Positions 7,291 through 15,656 of a DNA stretch of 64,000 bases are shown piece by piece. Below the pieces are notes generated by a model. That model had not been told where the DNA came from, searched no databases, and saw nothing but the letters and a program-made list of their open reading frames with translations. The first letter of the stretch is position 1. Each line of letters begins with the position of its first letter. The stretch lies in contig NZ_JBHTKH010000008.1 of NCBI RefSeq assembly GCF_042676085.1, positions 1-64,000 on the forward strand, in the 5' to 3' direction. A program made the position numbers and the translations under genes. Source of the DNA: Terrabacter terrigena. Lineage in GTDB: Bacteria > Actinomycetota > Actinomycetes > Actinomycetales > Dermatophilaceae.

Positions 7291-8976
7291 TCAGAGCGAC
7301 GTCAGCCGCTCCATGTCGGCTCGTACGGATGCCAGCCGGGTCTCGGCGACGGCCCTTGACTCGCCCAGGCCAGCGGCATCGGCCACCGGCTCGATGACCT
7401 CGAGGTAGACCTTGACCTTCGGCTCGGTACCGCTGGGGCGCACGATGATGCGGGACCGGTCGGCCAGGTGGAAACGCAGGCCCTCGGTCGGCGGCAGGCC
7501 GCCGTCGCCACGGGCGAGGTCGTCGGTGCGGGCCACCTCGATGCCGGCCACCGCGGCCGGCGGTTCGTCGCGCAATCGGCCCAGGAGGGTCTCGGTCTGG
7601 GCGAGGTCGGAGACCCGCACCGAGAAGGAGTCGGTGGCGTGCACGCCGTGCTCGACGGCGAGGTCGTCGAGCAGGTCGGTGAGGGTGCGACCCTCGGCCT
7701 TGAGGGTCGCGGCGAGCTCGGCCAGCAGCAGTGCCGCGCTGATGCCGTCCTTGTCGCGCACGAGGCTGGGCGCGACGCAGTAGCCGAGGGCCTCCTCGTA
7801 GCCGAACCGCAGCCGGCGCACGCGCGAGATCCACTTGAAGCCCGTGAGGGTCTCCTCGTGCGCGAGCTTGGCGCCCCTGGCGATCGAGGCGAGCAGCCGC
7901 GAGGAGACGATGGAGTTGGCGAAGACGTCACGGCGTGACACCCCGCGGCGCACCACGTGGGCGCCGAGCAGCGCCCCGACCTCGTCGCCCCGCAGCATGC
8001 GCCAGTCGCCGAGCGCCGGGTCGAGCACCGCGGCGGCGCACCGGTCGGCGTCGGGGTCGCTCGCGATGACGAGGTCGCAGCCGACGGCACGAGCCCGCGA
8101 GAGGGCCAGGTCGATGGCGCCCTTCTCCTCGGGGTTGGGAAAGGCGACGGTCGGGAAGTCGGGGTCGGGCACGGCCTGCTCGTCGACGGCGACGGGTGCT
8201 GCGAAACCTGCCTTGACGAAGGCGGCGTGCACGGTGCCGTGGCCGACGCCGTGCAGGCTCGTGTGGACGACGCTGAGGTCGCGCGGCGAGTCGGGGTCGA
8301 CCACCGTGGCGACGGCGTCGATGTAGTCCTCGAGCAGGTTGTCGCCGAGCGTCTCCCAGCCCTCGGCCACGCGGGGGACCTCGGCGACCCGTTCGACGCG
8401 GCCGATGTGGGCCGCGATGTCTGCGTCGGCCGGCGGGACGATCTGGCTGCCGTCGCCGAGGTACACCTTGTAGCCGTTGTCCTGTGGTGGGTTGTGGCTC
8501 GCGGTGACCATGACGCCCGCATCGGCGCCGAGGTGGCGGATGGCGAAGGCGAGGACGGGCGTCGGCAGCGGCTGCGGCAGTAGCAGCGCGCGCCCACCGG
8601 CCGCGACGACGACGGCCGCGGTGTCGCGGGCGAAGACGTCGGAGTTGTAGCGCGCGTCGTAGCCGATGACGACCGTCGGGTGTTCGCCCGCCGCCCCGTC
8701 GCTCTTGAGGTATGCCGTCAGGCCGGCCGCTGCACGGATGACCACGCTGCGGTTCATCCGTTTCGGGCCCGCCCCGAGCGCTCCGCGCAGCCCTGCCGTG
8801 CCGAACTCGAGCAGGCCGGACATGCGGTCGGTGAGGTCGGCCACGGCCGCGCCGTCGCCGTCGGTGGCGCGCGTCAGGAGGGTGTCGAGCTCGGCCCGGG
8901 TCGTCGGGTCGGGGTCGTCGTCGCGCCAGGCCCGCGCGGCGGCATACACGGTCTCGGTGGTGCCCACGGTGGTCAT
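7291..8976 (-). CDS. phosphohexomutase (phosphomannomutase/phosphoglucomutase family)
   Basis: 561 aa alpha-D-phosphohexomutase. The phosphoserine loop is VTASHNPPQDNG, the metal-binding loop is DPDADRC, the sugar-specificity loop is GYEEALGY, and the phosphate-binding loop is RPSGTEPKVKVY. This long form (PmmB/PgcA type) is commonly found beside deoD in Actinobacteria, where it probably isomerises (deoxy)ribose-1-phosphate as well as hexose phosphates; the substrate is inferred. Its ATG shares one base with the stop of the PNP gene (TGATG), so translation is coupled. Confidence 0.93.
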   Translation of the reverse strand: MTTVGTTETVYAAARAWRDDDPDPTTRAELDTLLTRATDGDGAAVADLTDRMSGLLEFGTAGLRGALGAGPKRMNRSVVIRAAAGLTAYLKSDGAAGEHPTVVIGYDARYNSDVFARDTAAVVVAAGGRALLLPQPLPTPVLAFAIRHLGADAGVMVTASHNPPQDNGYKVYLGDGSQIVPPADADIAAHIGRVERVAEVPRVAEGWETLGDNLLEDYIDAVATVVDPDSPRDLSVVHTSLHGVGHGTVHAAFVKAGFAAPVAVDEQAVPDPDFPTVAFPNPEEKGAIDLALSRARAVGCDLVIASDPDADRCAAAVLDPALGDWRMLRGDEVGALLGAHVVRRGVSRRDVFANSIVSSRLLASIARGAKLAHEETLTGFKWISRVRRLRFGYEEALGYCVAPSLVRDKDGISAALLLAELAATLKAEGRTLTDLLDDLAVEHGVHATDSFSVRVSDLAQTETLLGRLRDEPPAAVAGIEVARTDDLARGDGGLPPTEGLRFHLADRSRIIVRPSGTEPKVKVYLEVIEPVADAAGLGESRAVAETRLASVRADMERLTSL

Positions 8977-9809
8977 CACAGGCGCCCCACGACGGCCGCG
9001 AGCAGGCGCCCGCACCGTTCGGCGGCGAGCTGGCCGGCCTCGAGCACCTCGTCGTGGCTCAGCGGAGAGTCGGAGATGCCGGCCGCGAGGTTCGTGACGA
9101 GCGAGATGCCCAGGACGTCGAGCCCGCTCTGGCGGGCGGCGATGGCCTCGAGCGTCGTCGACATGCCGACGAGGTCACCGCCGATGACCTTGGCCATCTG
9201 CACCTCGGCAGGTGTCTCGTAGTGCGGCCCGCGGAACTGGACGTAGACGCCCTCGTCGAGGTCGGGGTCGACCTCCCGCGCGATGTCGCGCAGCCGGGGC
9301 GTGTAGACGTCGGTGAGGTCGACGAAGTTCGCGCCCTCGATGGGGGAGTGGGCCGTGAGGTTGATGTGGTCGCGGATGAGCACCGGGGTGCCCGGCGCCC
9401 ACGCGGGGTTGAGGCCGCCGCAACCGTTGGTGAGCACGATGGTCGAGCAGCCGGCGGCCTTCGCCGTGCGCACACCGTGGACGACCGACCGGACGCCGCG
9501 ACCCTCGTAGAAGTGGGTGCGGGTGCCGAAGACGAGGGCCCGGCGGCCGGTGTCTCCGATCGCCACCGAGCGCATGCTGCCCGAGTGGCCGAGCACGGCG
9601 GCCTTGTGGAAGCCGGGCACGTCGGCGTTCTCGACCGTGGCGACCGTCTCGCCGATGAGGTCGGCCGTCTGGCCCCACCCCGAACCGAGCACGAGAGCCA
9701 CGTCGTGGCTCTCGACGCCCGTGCGCTCGGCGATCACGGCGGCCGCGTCGGCGGCGACCTCGAACGGGTCGGTGGAGGGGTCGTTGAGGTCACGGGGGGA
9801 GCTGTTCAC
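8976..9809 (-). CDS. deoD: purine nucleoside phosphorylase
   Basis: 277 aa, trimeric-type purine nucleoside phosphorylase (PNP-II family), which cleaves inosine, guanosine and their deoxy forms with phosphate. Visible motifs: LVLGSGWG phosphate-binding loop, LTNGCGGLNPAW, GPHYETPAEV and the purine-site LVTNLAAGI. The GTG start at 9809 lies seven bases after a TAGAGT box. Upstream in-frame codons to 9941 would place the start inside the promoter of the divergent lpdA gene. It is the first gene of a two-gene operon with the phosphohexomutase. Confidence 0.95.
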   Translation of the reverse strand: MNSSPRDLNDPSTDPFEVAADAAAVIAERTGVESHDVALVLGSGWGQTADLIGETVATVENADVPGFHKAAVLGHSGSMRSVAIGDTGRRALVFGTRTHFYEGRGVRSVVHGVRTAKAAGCSTIVLTNGCGGLNPAWAPGTPVLIRDHINLTAHSPIEGANFVDLTDVYTPRLRDIAREVDPDLDEGVYVQFRGPHYETPAEVQMAKVIGGDLVGMSTTLEAIAARQSGLDVLGISLVTNLAAGISDSPLSHDEVLEAGQLAAERCGRLLAAVVGRL

Positions 9810-9816
9810 GATGTGG

Positions 9817-9822
9817 ACTCTA
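9817..9822 (-). promoter_or_regulatory. -10 box TAGAGT, leaderless PNP mRNA
   Basis: TAGAGT on the minus strand ends seven bases before the GTG at 9809. Confidence 0.6.
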
Positions 9823-9909
9823 GCGAGGTCGTCCGCGGCGGCGCACCGGTCCCGCCCGCGGTGCGGAGCCCGGCTTCCGGGCTGTACGGGGGATGGTTGG
9901 ATGGAGCCC

Positions 9910-11313
9910 GTGATCACGCGCGAGACATCCGTTGTCATCATCGGGGGTGGCCCGGGCGGCTACGAGGCGGCACTCGTCGCCGCGCAGCTCGGTGCCCGGG
10001 TCACGATCGTCGAGCGTGACGGGCTGGGCGGCGCCGCCGTGCTCACGGACTGCGTCCCGAGCAAGGCACTCATCGCCACGGCCGACTACATGTCCGACTT
10101 CCAGACCGCCTCGCAGCTCGGCGTGCGGCTCCAGGACGACGACGGCGACGAGGTCTCGGACGCCGTCGCCCAGGCCCGGACCGTCAACGGCCGCATCCTC
10201 GAGCTCGCGGCCGCCCAGAGCGCCGACATCCAGGGCAGTCTCGAGCAGGTCGGCGTCACCGTGCTGCGCGGCACGGCCCGCGTCGCCGGGCGTGAGCAGG
10301 TCGTCGCCGAGCTCGCCGACGGGACGACGCAGGAGCTGCCCGCGAACGTCGTGCTCGTCGCCACCGGCGCGGCGCCCCGCATCATGGACACGATGCGTCC
10401 CGACGGTGAGCGCATCCTCACCTGGCAGCAGATCTACTCGCTCGAGGAGCTGCCGGAGCGGATCATCGTCATCGGGTCCGGCGTCACCGGCGCCGAGCTC
10501 GCCCAGGCCTACCTCGGCCTCGGCTCCCAGGTCGTGCTGGTCTCCTCGCGCGACCGCGTGCTGCCCGGTGAGGACGCCGACGCCGCCACCGTCATCGAGG
10601 ACGTCTTCCGCAAGCGTGGCATGGAGGTCCTCAACAAGTCGCGGGCGGCTTCCGTGGAGCGCACAGCCGACGGTGTGCTGGTCACGCTCGTCGACGGCCG
10701 CACCGTCGAGGGCAGCCACGCCCTGCTCGCCGTCGGCTCGGTGCCGAACACGGCCGGCATGGGGCTCGAGGAGGCCGGCGTCGAGCTCAGCCCTTCGGGC
10801 CACATCCAGGTCGACCGCGTCTCGCGCACGAGCGTCGGCGGGATCTACGCGGCGGGCGACTGCACGGGGGTCCTGCCCCTCGCCTCCGTCGCCGCCATGC
10901 AGGGCCGCATCGCCATGTGGCACGCCCTGGGCGACGCCGTCGCGCCGCTCAACGTGCACGGCGTCGCCGCGAACATCTTCACCGAGCCCGAGATCGCCAC
11001 CGTGGGCATCGGCCAGGGCGCCGCCGACGAGTCACCCGACGTCGAGTCGGTCATGCTGCCGCTGGCCCGCAACCCGAGGGCCAAGATGCAGGGCATCTCC
11101 GACGGGTTCGTCAAGCTCTTCTGCCGCAAGGGTTACGGCACGGTGCTCGGTGGGGTCGTCGTCGCGCCGAAGGCGTCCGAGCTCGTCTTCCCGGTCGCGC
11201 TCGCCGTGCAGAACCGGCTGAGCGTCGACCAGGTGTCGAGCACCATCACCGTCTACCCGTCGCTCTCCGGATCGATCGCCGAGGCGGCGCGGCAGCTGCA
11301 CCAGTCCGACTGA
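9910..11313 (+). CDS. lpdA: LpdA-like NAD(P)H-quinone dehydrogenase (flavoprotein disulfide reductase family)
   Basis: 467 aa FAD protein with an N-terminal GGGPGGYEAAL dinucleotide fold, a second NAD(P) fold (IGSGVTGAELAQAY), the FAD motif IYAAGDCTG and the dimerisation domain. The redox-active disulfide of lipoamide dehydrogenases is broken: the motif reads GGAAVLTDCVPSK, so the first Cys is Ala. Mycobacterium LpdA (Rv3303c) shows the same kind of loss and acts on quinones rather than lipoamide. The GTG at 9910 follows a TTGGAT box by seven bases; an ATG at 9901 is the alternative start. It is divergent from the PNP gene, as in related genomes. Confidence 0.9.
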   Translation: MITRETSVVIIGGGPGGYEAALVAAQLGARVTIVERDGLGGAAVLTDCVPSKALIATADYMSDFQTASQLGVRLQDDDGDEVSDAVAQARTVNGRILELAAAQSADIQGSLEQVGVTVLRGTARVAGREQVVAELADGTTQELPANVVLVATGAAPRIMDTMRPDGERILTWQQIYSLEELPERIIVIGSGVTGAELAQAYLGLGSQVVLVSSRDRVLPGEDADAATVIEDVFRKRGMEVLNKSRAASVERTADGVLVTLVDGRTVEGSHALLAVGSVPNTAGMGLEEAGVELSPSGHIQVDRVSRTSVGGIYAAGDCTGVLPLASVAAMQGRIAMWHALGDAVAPLNVHGVAANIFTEPEIATVGIGQGAADESPDVESVMLPLARNPRAKMQGISDGFVKLFCRKGYGTVLGGVVVAPKASELVFPVALAVQNRLSVDQVSSTITVYPSLSGSIAEAARQLHQSD

Positions 11314-11322
11314 GCCGCAACG

Positions 11323-11344
11323 GAACAGGGGGCCCGGCCTGTTC
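11323..11344. terminator. possible terminator hairpin after lpdA
   Basis: GAACAGG and CCTGTTC form a 7-bp stem with an 8-base GC-rich loop between the convergent ends of lpdA and the small membrane protein gene. It is short, so the assignment is tentative. Confidence 0.35.
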
Positions 11345-11371
11345 GGCCAGAAGGTCGCAGCGGCTGCTCGG

Positions 11372-11593
11372 TCAGGGCGTGTCGTCGGGGCGCTGCGGGC
11401 CGTCCTGCTTCTCGCGCTCGAGCTGGGCCTGACGGTCCTCCTCGGCCCAGCGCTCCTTGCGCCTGCGCGACACGGCCTCGCGCAGCTTCTTCTGGAGCGG
11501 GTAGACGACCGCCGCCACGACGATGAGGATGATCAGGTTCGTCACCGAGAAGGCCGGCGGGTTCGAGGTCGCGGTGGCCAGGGTCGCAAGCAC
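11372..11593 (-). CDS. small single-pass membrane protein
   Basis: 73 aa. One hydrophobic helix (about residues 18-34, LIILIVVAAVVYPLQ) is followed by a highly charged Lys/Arg/Glu-rich cytosolic tail (QKKLREAVSRRRKERW) that could form a coiled coil. No family is recognised with certainty. The GTG start has no Shine-Dalgarno sequence; a CACACT sequence six bases upstream could be a poor -10 box. It is convergent to lpdA and divergent from the MT0933-like gene. Confidence 0.6.
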   Translation of the reverse strand: MLATLATATSNPPAFSVTNLIILIVVAAVVYPLQKKLREAVSRRRKERWAEEDRQAQLEREKQDGPQRPDDTP

Positions 11594-11708
11594 ATGAGCA
11601 GTGTGCCAGAGGCGTAACGTCGAGCCCGTGCCGGCGTCGTCGGCACGTCAGGGGAGCACGCCGTGCCCGTCGGCAGCGCCCTGACCGGTCTGACCGTGGA
11701 GGCACGCA

Positions 11709-12239
11709 GTGAGCGACTGGATCGACAAGGCCAAGGACTTCATCAAGGGCCATCCCGAGCAGGCCGAGCAGGGGCTCGAGAAGGCCGAGGAGCTCATCAA
11801 CGAGCGCACCGGCGGCAAGTACGCCGACCAGGTCGACAAGGGGGCCGACGCCGTACGCGGGCAGCTGGGTCTGCCGGACGACGACGCCAGTACGCCGCCC
11901 CCGACCCCTCCGACGCCCGGGCCGCCGCCCACGCCGGGGCCCGCCCCGACGCCCGAGCCGGGCCCCGCTCCGACGCCCGAGCCCAGCCCGACTCCCGAGC
12001 CCGGACCGACGCCCGAGCCGACGCCTGGGCCCGCACCAGCTCCCGGGCCGGTGCCGCCGGTCAACCCGAACGACCCCTCTCCCGTCGACCCGCGGCTCCC
12101 CGGCAGCCCCGGTCCGTCGGAGATCCCGCCCGGCGGCAACCCGGCCGGTGAGCAGGACCTGCCGGGTTCTCCCGACCCGAGCGGCACCGGGAACCGGGGC
12201 GGTGGCGACATCACCCCGGGAGACCCGCCCAGGGGCTGA
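11709..12239 (+). CDS. MT0933-like antitoxin-family protein with long Pro-rich tail
   Basis: 176 aa in two parts. Residues 1-58 (SDWIDKAKDFIKGHPEQAEQ..., TGGKYADQVDKGADAV) match the short helical MT0933/Rv0909 'antitoxin' family. Residues 60-176 are low-complexity Pro/Gly/Glu sequence with repeated PTPEPGP-like units, unusual since most family members are 60-80 aa. GGAGG six bases before the GTG supports the start. No toxin gene is adjacent, so a toxin-antitoxin role is doubtful here; the disordered tail suggests a different role. A strong terminator follows. Confidence 0.75.
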   Translation: MSDWIDKAKDFIKGHPEQAEQGLEKAEELINERTGGKYADQVDKGADAVRGQLGLPDDDASTPPPTPPTPGPPPTPGPAPTPEPGPAPTPEPSPTPEPGPTPEPTPGPAPAPGPVPPVNPNDPSPVDPRLPGSPGPSEIPPGGNPAGEQDLPGSPDPSGTGNRGGGDITPGDPPRG

Positions 12240-12256
12240 GCACGTCGCGGACGTGA

Positions 12257-12293
12257 CGAGGGCCGCCCCACCACGACGGTGGGGCGGCCCTCG
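12257..12293. terminator. bidirectional terminator
   Basis: A perfect 16-bp stem (12257-12272 with 12278-12293; arm CGAGGGCCGCCCCACC) with an ACGAC loop lies between the convergent MT0933-like and accA genes and can stop both transcripts. Confidence 0.9.
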
Positions 12294-12322
12294 ACGCGTA
12301 CGGACCTGCGTGGCCGGTTGGC

Positions 12323-14110
12323 TCAGCCCTCGACGTCCTTGATCTCGGCGAGGACGGCGCCGGAGGTGACGGTCTCGCCGACCTTGGCGGTGAGGCCGGT
12401 GAGGACGCCGTCCTTGTGGGCGGTGATGGGCTGCTCCATCTTCATGGCCTCGAGCACGATGACGAGGTCGCCGGCCGCGACGGTCGAGCCCTCCTCGACG
12501 GCGATCTTGACGATGGTGCCCTGCATGGGGGCGGTGAGGGAGTCGCCGGAGGCGGCGCCGCCGGACCTGCCGCCACCGGAGCGCTTGGGAGCCTTCTTCT
12601 TCGCGGCGGAGCCGCCACCGCCGCCGAGCGACAGGCCGCCGGGCAGCGAGACCTCGAGCCGTTTGCCACCGACCTCGACGACGACGGTCTGGCGCTCCTC
12701 GGGCTCGGCCCCGTCAGCGCTGCCACCGGGCCCGCCGGCATACGGCTGAACGGTGTTGTCCCACTCGGTCTCGATCCAGCGGGTGTGGATCGTGAACGGG
12801 GTGCCGTCGGCCGGGGCGAAGGCGGGGTCGGCGACGACGGCGCGGTGGAACGGCACGACGGTCGGCATGCCGTCGATGGTCAGCTCGGCCAGGGCGCGGC
12901 GGGAGCGTTCGATGGCCTGCTCGCGGGTGCGGCCCGTGACGATGAGCTTGGCGATCATCGAGTCGAACGCGCCGGCGACGGTGTCGCCCTCGACGATGCC
13001 GGCGTCCCAGCGCACACCGGGGCCGTGCGGCACGACCATGGTGGTCACGGTGCCCGGGGCGGGGAGGAAGCCGCGGCCGGCGTCCTCGCCGTTGATGCGG
13101 AACTCGATGGAGTGGGCGTGCGGCTCGGGGTCGCCGTAGTCGAGGCTCTCGCCGTTCGCGATGCGGAACTGCTCGCGCACGAGGTCGATGCCGGTGACCT
13201 CCTCGGTCACGGGGTGCTCGACCTGCAGGCGGGTGTTGACCTCGAGGAAGCTGATGTCGCCCTGGGGGCCGACGAGGAACTCGCAGGTGCCGGCGCCGAC
13301 GTAGCCGGCCTCCTTGAGGATGGCCTTGGACGCGCGGAGCAGCTCGGCGTGCTGCTCGTCGGTGAGGAACGGCGCGGGGGCCTCCTCGACGAGCTTCTGG
13401 TTGCGCCGCTGCAGGGAGCAGTCGCGAGTCGAGACGACGACGACGTTGCCGTGCTGGTCGGCCAGGCACTGGGTCTCGACGTGCCGCGGGCGATCGAGGA
13501 AGCGCTCGACGAAGCACTCGCCGCGGCCGAACGCCGTGACGGCCTCGCGCACGGCCGACTCGTACAGGTCGGGGATCTCCTCCATCGTGCGGGCGACCTT
13601 GAGGCCGCGTCCGCCGCCGCCGTAGGCCGCCTTGATCGCCACCGGGAGGCCGTGCTCCTCGGCGAAGGCGACGACCTCGTCGGCGCCGCCGACGGGGTCC
13701 TTCGTGCCGGGCACGAGCGGTGCTCCGGCCTTGGTGGCGATGTGGCGGGCCTTGACCTTGTCGCCGAGGGAGTCGATCGCCTCGGGGCCGGGGCCGATCC
13801 AGATGAGGCCGGCGTCGAGGACGGCCTGGGCGAACCCGGCGTTCTCGGCGAGGAAGCCGTACCCGGGGTGCACGGCGTCGGCGCCGGACTGCTTGGCTAC
13901 CTCGAGGAGCTTGTCGACAAGCAGGTAGCTCTCTCCGGGGGTCGAACCACCGAGGGCGTACGCCTCGTCGGCCACCTTGACGTGCAGGGCATCCCGGTCG
14001 GGGTCCGCGTAGACCGCCACCGAGGCGATGCCGCTGTCCGCGCACGCCCGCGCGATGCGGACCGCGATCTCACCACGATTTGCGATCAGAACCTTGCTGA
14101 TGGATGCCAT
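12323..14110 (-). CDS. accA: acyl-CoA carboxylase alpha subunit (biotin carboxylase + biotin carrier)
   Basis: 595 aa. The N-terminal two-thirds is a biotin carboxylase with ATP-grasp motifs (GGGGRGLKVA, EVNTRLQVEHPVTEE), and the C-terminal 75 residues are a biotinyl domain with the carrier lysine in VLEAMKMEQP. The linker carries a Lys/Gly-rich stretch (about 490-520). This is the AccA3 type that serves several beta subunits in Actinobacteria; here AccD genes lie at 20272 and 28324 and the ligase BirA at 30001. The ATG sits seven bases from a perfect -10 box. Confidence 0.95.
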   Translation of the reverse strand: MASISKVLIANRGEIAVRIARACADSGIASVAVYADPDRDALHVKVADEAYALGGSTPGESYLLVDKLLEVAKQSGADAVHPGYGFLAENAGFAQAVLDAGLIWIGPGPEAIDSLGDKVKARHIATKAGAPLVPGTKDPVGGADEVVAFAEEHGLPVAIKAAYGGGGRGLKVARTMEEIPDLYESAVREAVTAFGRGECFVERFLDRPRHVETQCLADQHGNVVVVSTRDCSLQRRNQKLVEEAPAPFLTDEQHAELLRASKAILKEAGYVGAGTCEFLVGPQGDISFLEVNTRLQVEHPVTEEVTGIDLVREQFRIANGESLDYGDPEPHAHSIEFRINGEDAGRGFLPAPGTVTTMVVPHGPGVRWDAGIVEGDTVAGAFDSMIAKLIVTGRTREQAIERSRRALAELTIDGMPTVVPFHRAVVADPAFAPADGTPFTIHTRWIETEWDNTVQPYAGGPGGSADGAEPEERQTVVVEVGGKRLEVSLPGGLSLGGGGGSAAKKKAPKRSGGGRSGGAASGDSLTAPMQGTIVKIAVEEGSTVAAGDLVIVLEAMKMEQPITAHKDGVLTGLTAKVGETVTSGAVLAEIKDVEG

Positions 14111-14117
14111 GGCTCGG

Positions 14118-14123
14118 ACTCTA
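14118..14123 (-). promoter_or_regulatory. -10 box TAGAGT, leaderless accA mRNA
   Basis: TAGAGT on the minus strand ends seven bases before the accA ATG at 14110. Confidence 0.65.
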
Positions 14124-14215
14124 TCGGGCTGACGTCACGTCAATTCCGCCTCCAAAGGCGTATTCCCGGCCGTCTCGGAGTGAGGTCCGGCACATCACCG
14201 CCGGCACTCTCGACC

Positions 14216-14221
14216 TAGCGT
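14216..14221 (+). promoter_or_regulatory. -10 box TAGCGT, leaderless aldo/keto reductase mRNA
   Basis: TAGCGT ends seven bases before the ATG at 14229. It lies 93 bases from the divergent accA -10 box. Confidence 0.6.
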
Positions 14222-14228
14222 GGAAGCC

Positions 14229-15071
14229 ATGACCACACACGTATCGGTCCCCGCTGTCAGCCTCGGCCACGCCTCCACCCCGGATCTGGCCATCCCGCAG
14301 GTCGGCTTCGGCGTCTGGGAGGTTCCGGACGCCGACGTCGACGCCGCCGTCGGCCGCGCCCTCGACGTCGGCTACCGCCACATCGACACGGCCCGCATCT
14401 ACGGCAACGAGGAGGGCGTCGGCCGCGTCCTCGCCCGCGACGACGTCGACCGCGACGACGTCTTCGTCACGACGAAGGTCTGGAACGACGACCACCGCAA
14501 CGTGCCGGCGGCCTTCGACGCCTCGATGGGTCGCCTCGGCATCGACGTCCTCGACCTCTACCTCATCCACTGGCCGGCGCCGCAGCAGGACTCGTACGTC
14601 GACGCCTGGCGGGCCATGCTCGAGCTGCAGGAGCACGGCCGGGTCCGTTCGGTCGGTGTCTGCAACTTCCAGCCGGCCCACCTGCAGCGCCTCCTCGACG
14701 AGACCGGTGTGCTGCCGTCCGTCAACCAGATCGAGCTCTCCCCGTACCTCCAGCAGGAGGAGCTGCGCGCGTTCCACGCGGAGCACGGGATCGTGACCGA
14801 GGCCTGGAGCCCGCTCGCGGCCCGCGCCGGGCTGCTCGAGGACCCGGTCGTCACCGGACTCGCCACCAAGCACGGCGTCACGCCGGGGCAGGTCGCGCTG
14901 CGGTGGCACCTGGAGATCGGCAACGTCGTGCTCACCCGGTCCGTCACGCCGGAGCGCATCGACGCGAACCTCGACCTGTTCGGCTTCGCGCTGGACGACG
15001 ACGACCTTGCCGCCATCCGTGGCCTCGACCGGGGCACGAGGACCGGTCCCGACCCTGACACCTTCGGCTGA
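14229..15071 (+). CDS. aldo/keto reductase
   Basis: 280 aa NADPH-dependent aldo/keto reductase of the 2,5-diketo-gluconate reductase (AKR5) type. The tetrad is visible: Asp and Tyr in HIDTARIYGNE, Lys in VTTKVWNDD and His in LIHWPAP. The nucleotide-binding segment near the C-terminus is LTRSVTPERIDANL. Such enzymes reduce sugar and small aldehydes or ketones; the substrate is not predictable. It is monocistronic, with its own leaderless promoter. Confidence 0.93.
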   Translation: MTTHVSVPAVSLGHASTPDLAIPQVGFGVWEVPDADVDAAVGRALDVGYRHIDTARIYGNEEGVGRVLARDDVDRDDVFVTTKVWNDDHRNVPAAFDASMGRLGIDVLDLYLIHWPAPQQDSYVDAWRAMLELQEHGRVRSVGVCNFQPAHLQRLLDETGVLPSVNQIELSPYLQQEELRAFHAEHGIVTEAWSPLAARAGLLEDPVVTGLATKHGVTPGQVALRWHLEIGNVVLTRSVTPERIDANLDLFGFALDDDDLAAIRGLDRGTRTGPDPDTFG

Positions 15072-15102
15072 GCAGGCCGGGTCCGAGGTCGCTGCCAGAC
15101 AC

Positions 15103-15108
15103 TAGATT
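15103..15108 (+). promoter_or_regulatory. -10 box TAGATT, leaderless mRNA
   Basis: TAGATT ends seven bases before the ATG at 15116, which argues against the TTG at 15107 as the start since that codon overlaps the box. Confidence 0.65.
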
Positions 15109-15115
15109 GGCTCGC

Positions 15116-15634
15116 ATGGGACTGTTCTCGCGGAAGGACAAGAGCGACCTCGAGTCGTCCTCGGACCCGGCCCCCGCCGCCGACTCCGACGAGCTCGGCG
15201 ACCCCGGCGCGTCGGACTTCACCGGGCGCCCGGTCACGGAGCCGCTGGGTGACGCCGAGCGCAGCCGCATCGACGCCGCGCTCGCCCACGCGGCCCAGGC
15301 GGGCGTCGACGTCGACGACCTGGGCTCGATCAGCGCCCACTACGACGACGCCTACCGCCGGTGGGCCGCGAGCGCGGGGACCGACGGCGACGGTTCCGAC
15401 GTCATCGTCGACACCTTCGCCACGGCCATCGGCGAGCACCTCGCGCGCCACAGCGCCCGCGAGTGGGCGGTCGTCACCGACGTCTTCGGCACCGACCTCG
15501 GCCTCGTCGCAGCGCGCGCCGACACGGTCGTCGTCCCCCACAACCTCGTCGGCGCCCGGTGGATGCGCGGCGAGACCGGGTGGATCCCGGGCGTCGTCTC
15601 GCACCTGGTGAGGATCCGTCCGCGGGCCAGCTGA
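15116..15634 (+). CDS. DUF3806-like protein
   Basis: 172 aa, cytosolic. The first 45 residues are acidic and low complexity; the rest shows a DUF3806-like pattern (HSAREWAVVTDVFGTDLGLV, then VVPHNLVGARW and TGWIPGVVSHLV). The function of the family is unknown. The start is set by the -10 box seven bases upstream of the ATG. The gene lies between the aldo/keto reductase and kynA, each with its own promoter. Confidence 0.7.
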   Translation: MGLFSRKDKSDLESSSDPAPAADSDELGDPGASDFTGRPVTEPLGDAERSRIDAALAHAAQAGVDVDDLGSISAHYDDAYRRWAASAGTDGDGSDVIVDTFATAIGEHLARHSAREWAVVTDVFGTDLGLVAARADTVVVPHNLVGARWMRGETGWIPGVVSHLVRIRPRAS

Positions 15635-15643
15635 GGTGCCTCC

Positions 15644-15649
15644 TAGGAT
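15644..15649 (+). promoter_or_regulatory. -10 box TAGGAT, leaderless kynA mRNA
   Basis: TAGGAT ends seven bases before the kynA ATG at 15657. Confidence 0.65.
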
Positions 15650-15656
15650 CTCTGGC

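Noticed and set aside
12416..14218. 600-aa plus-strand frame opposite accA
   Set aside because: Antisense shadow of the biotin carboxylase gene; no recognisable motif.
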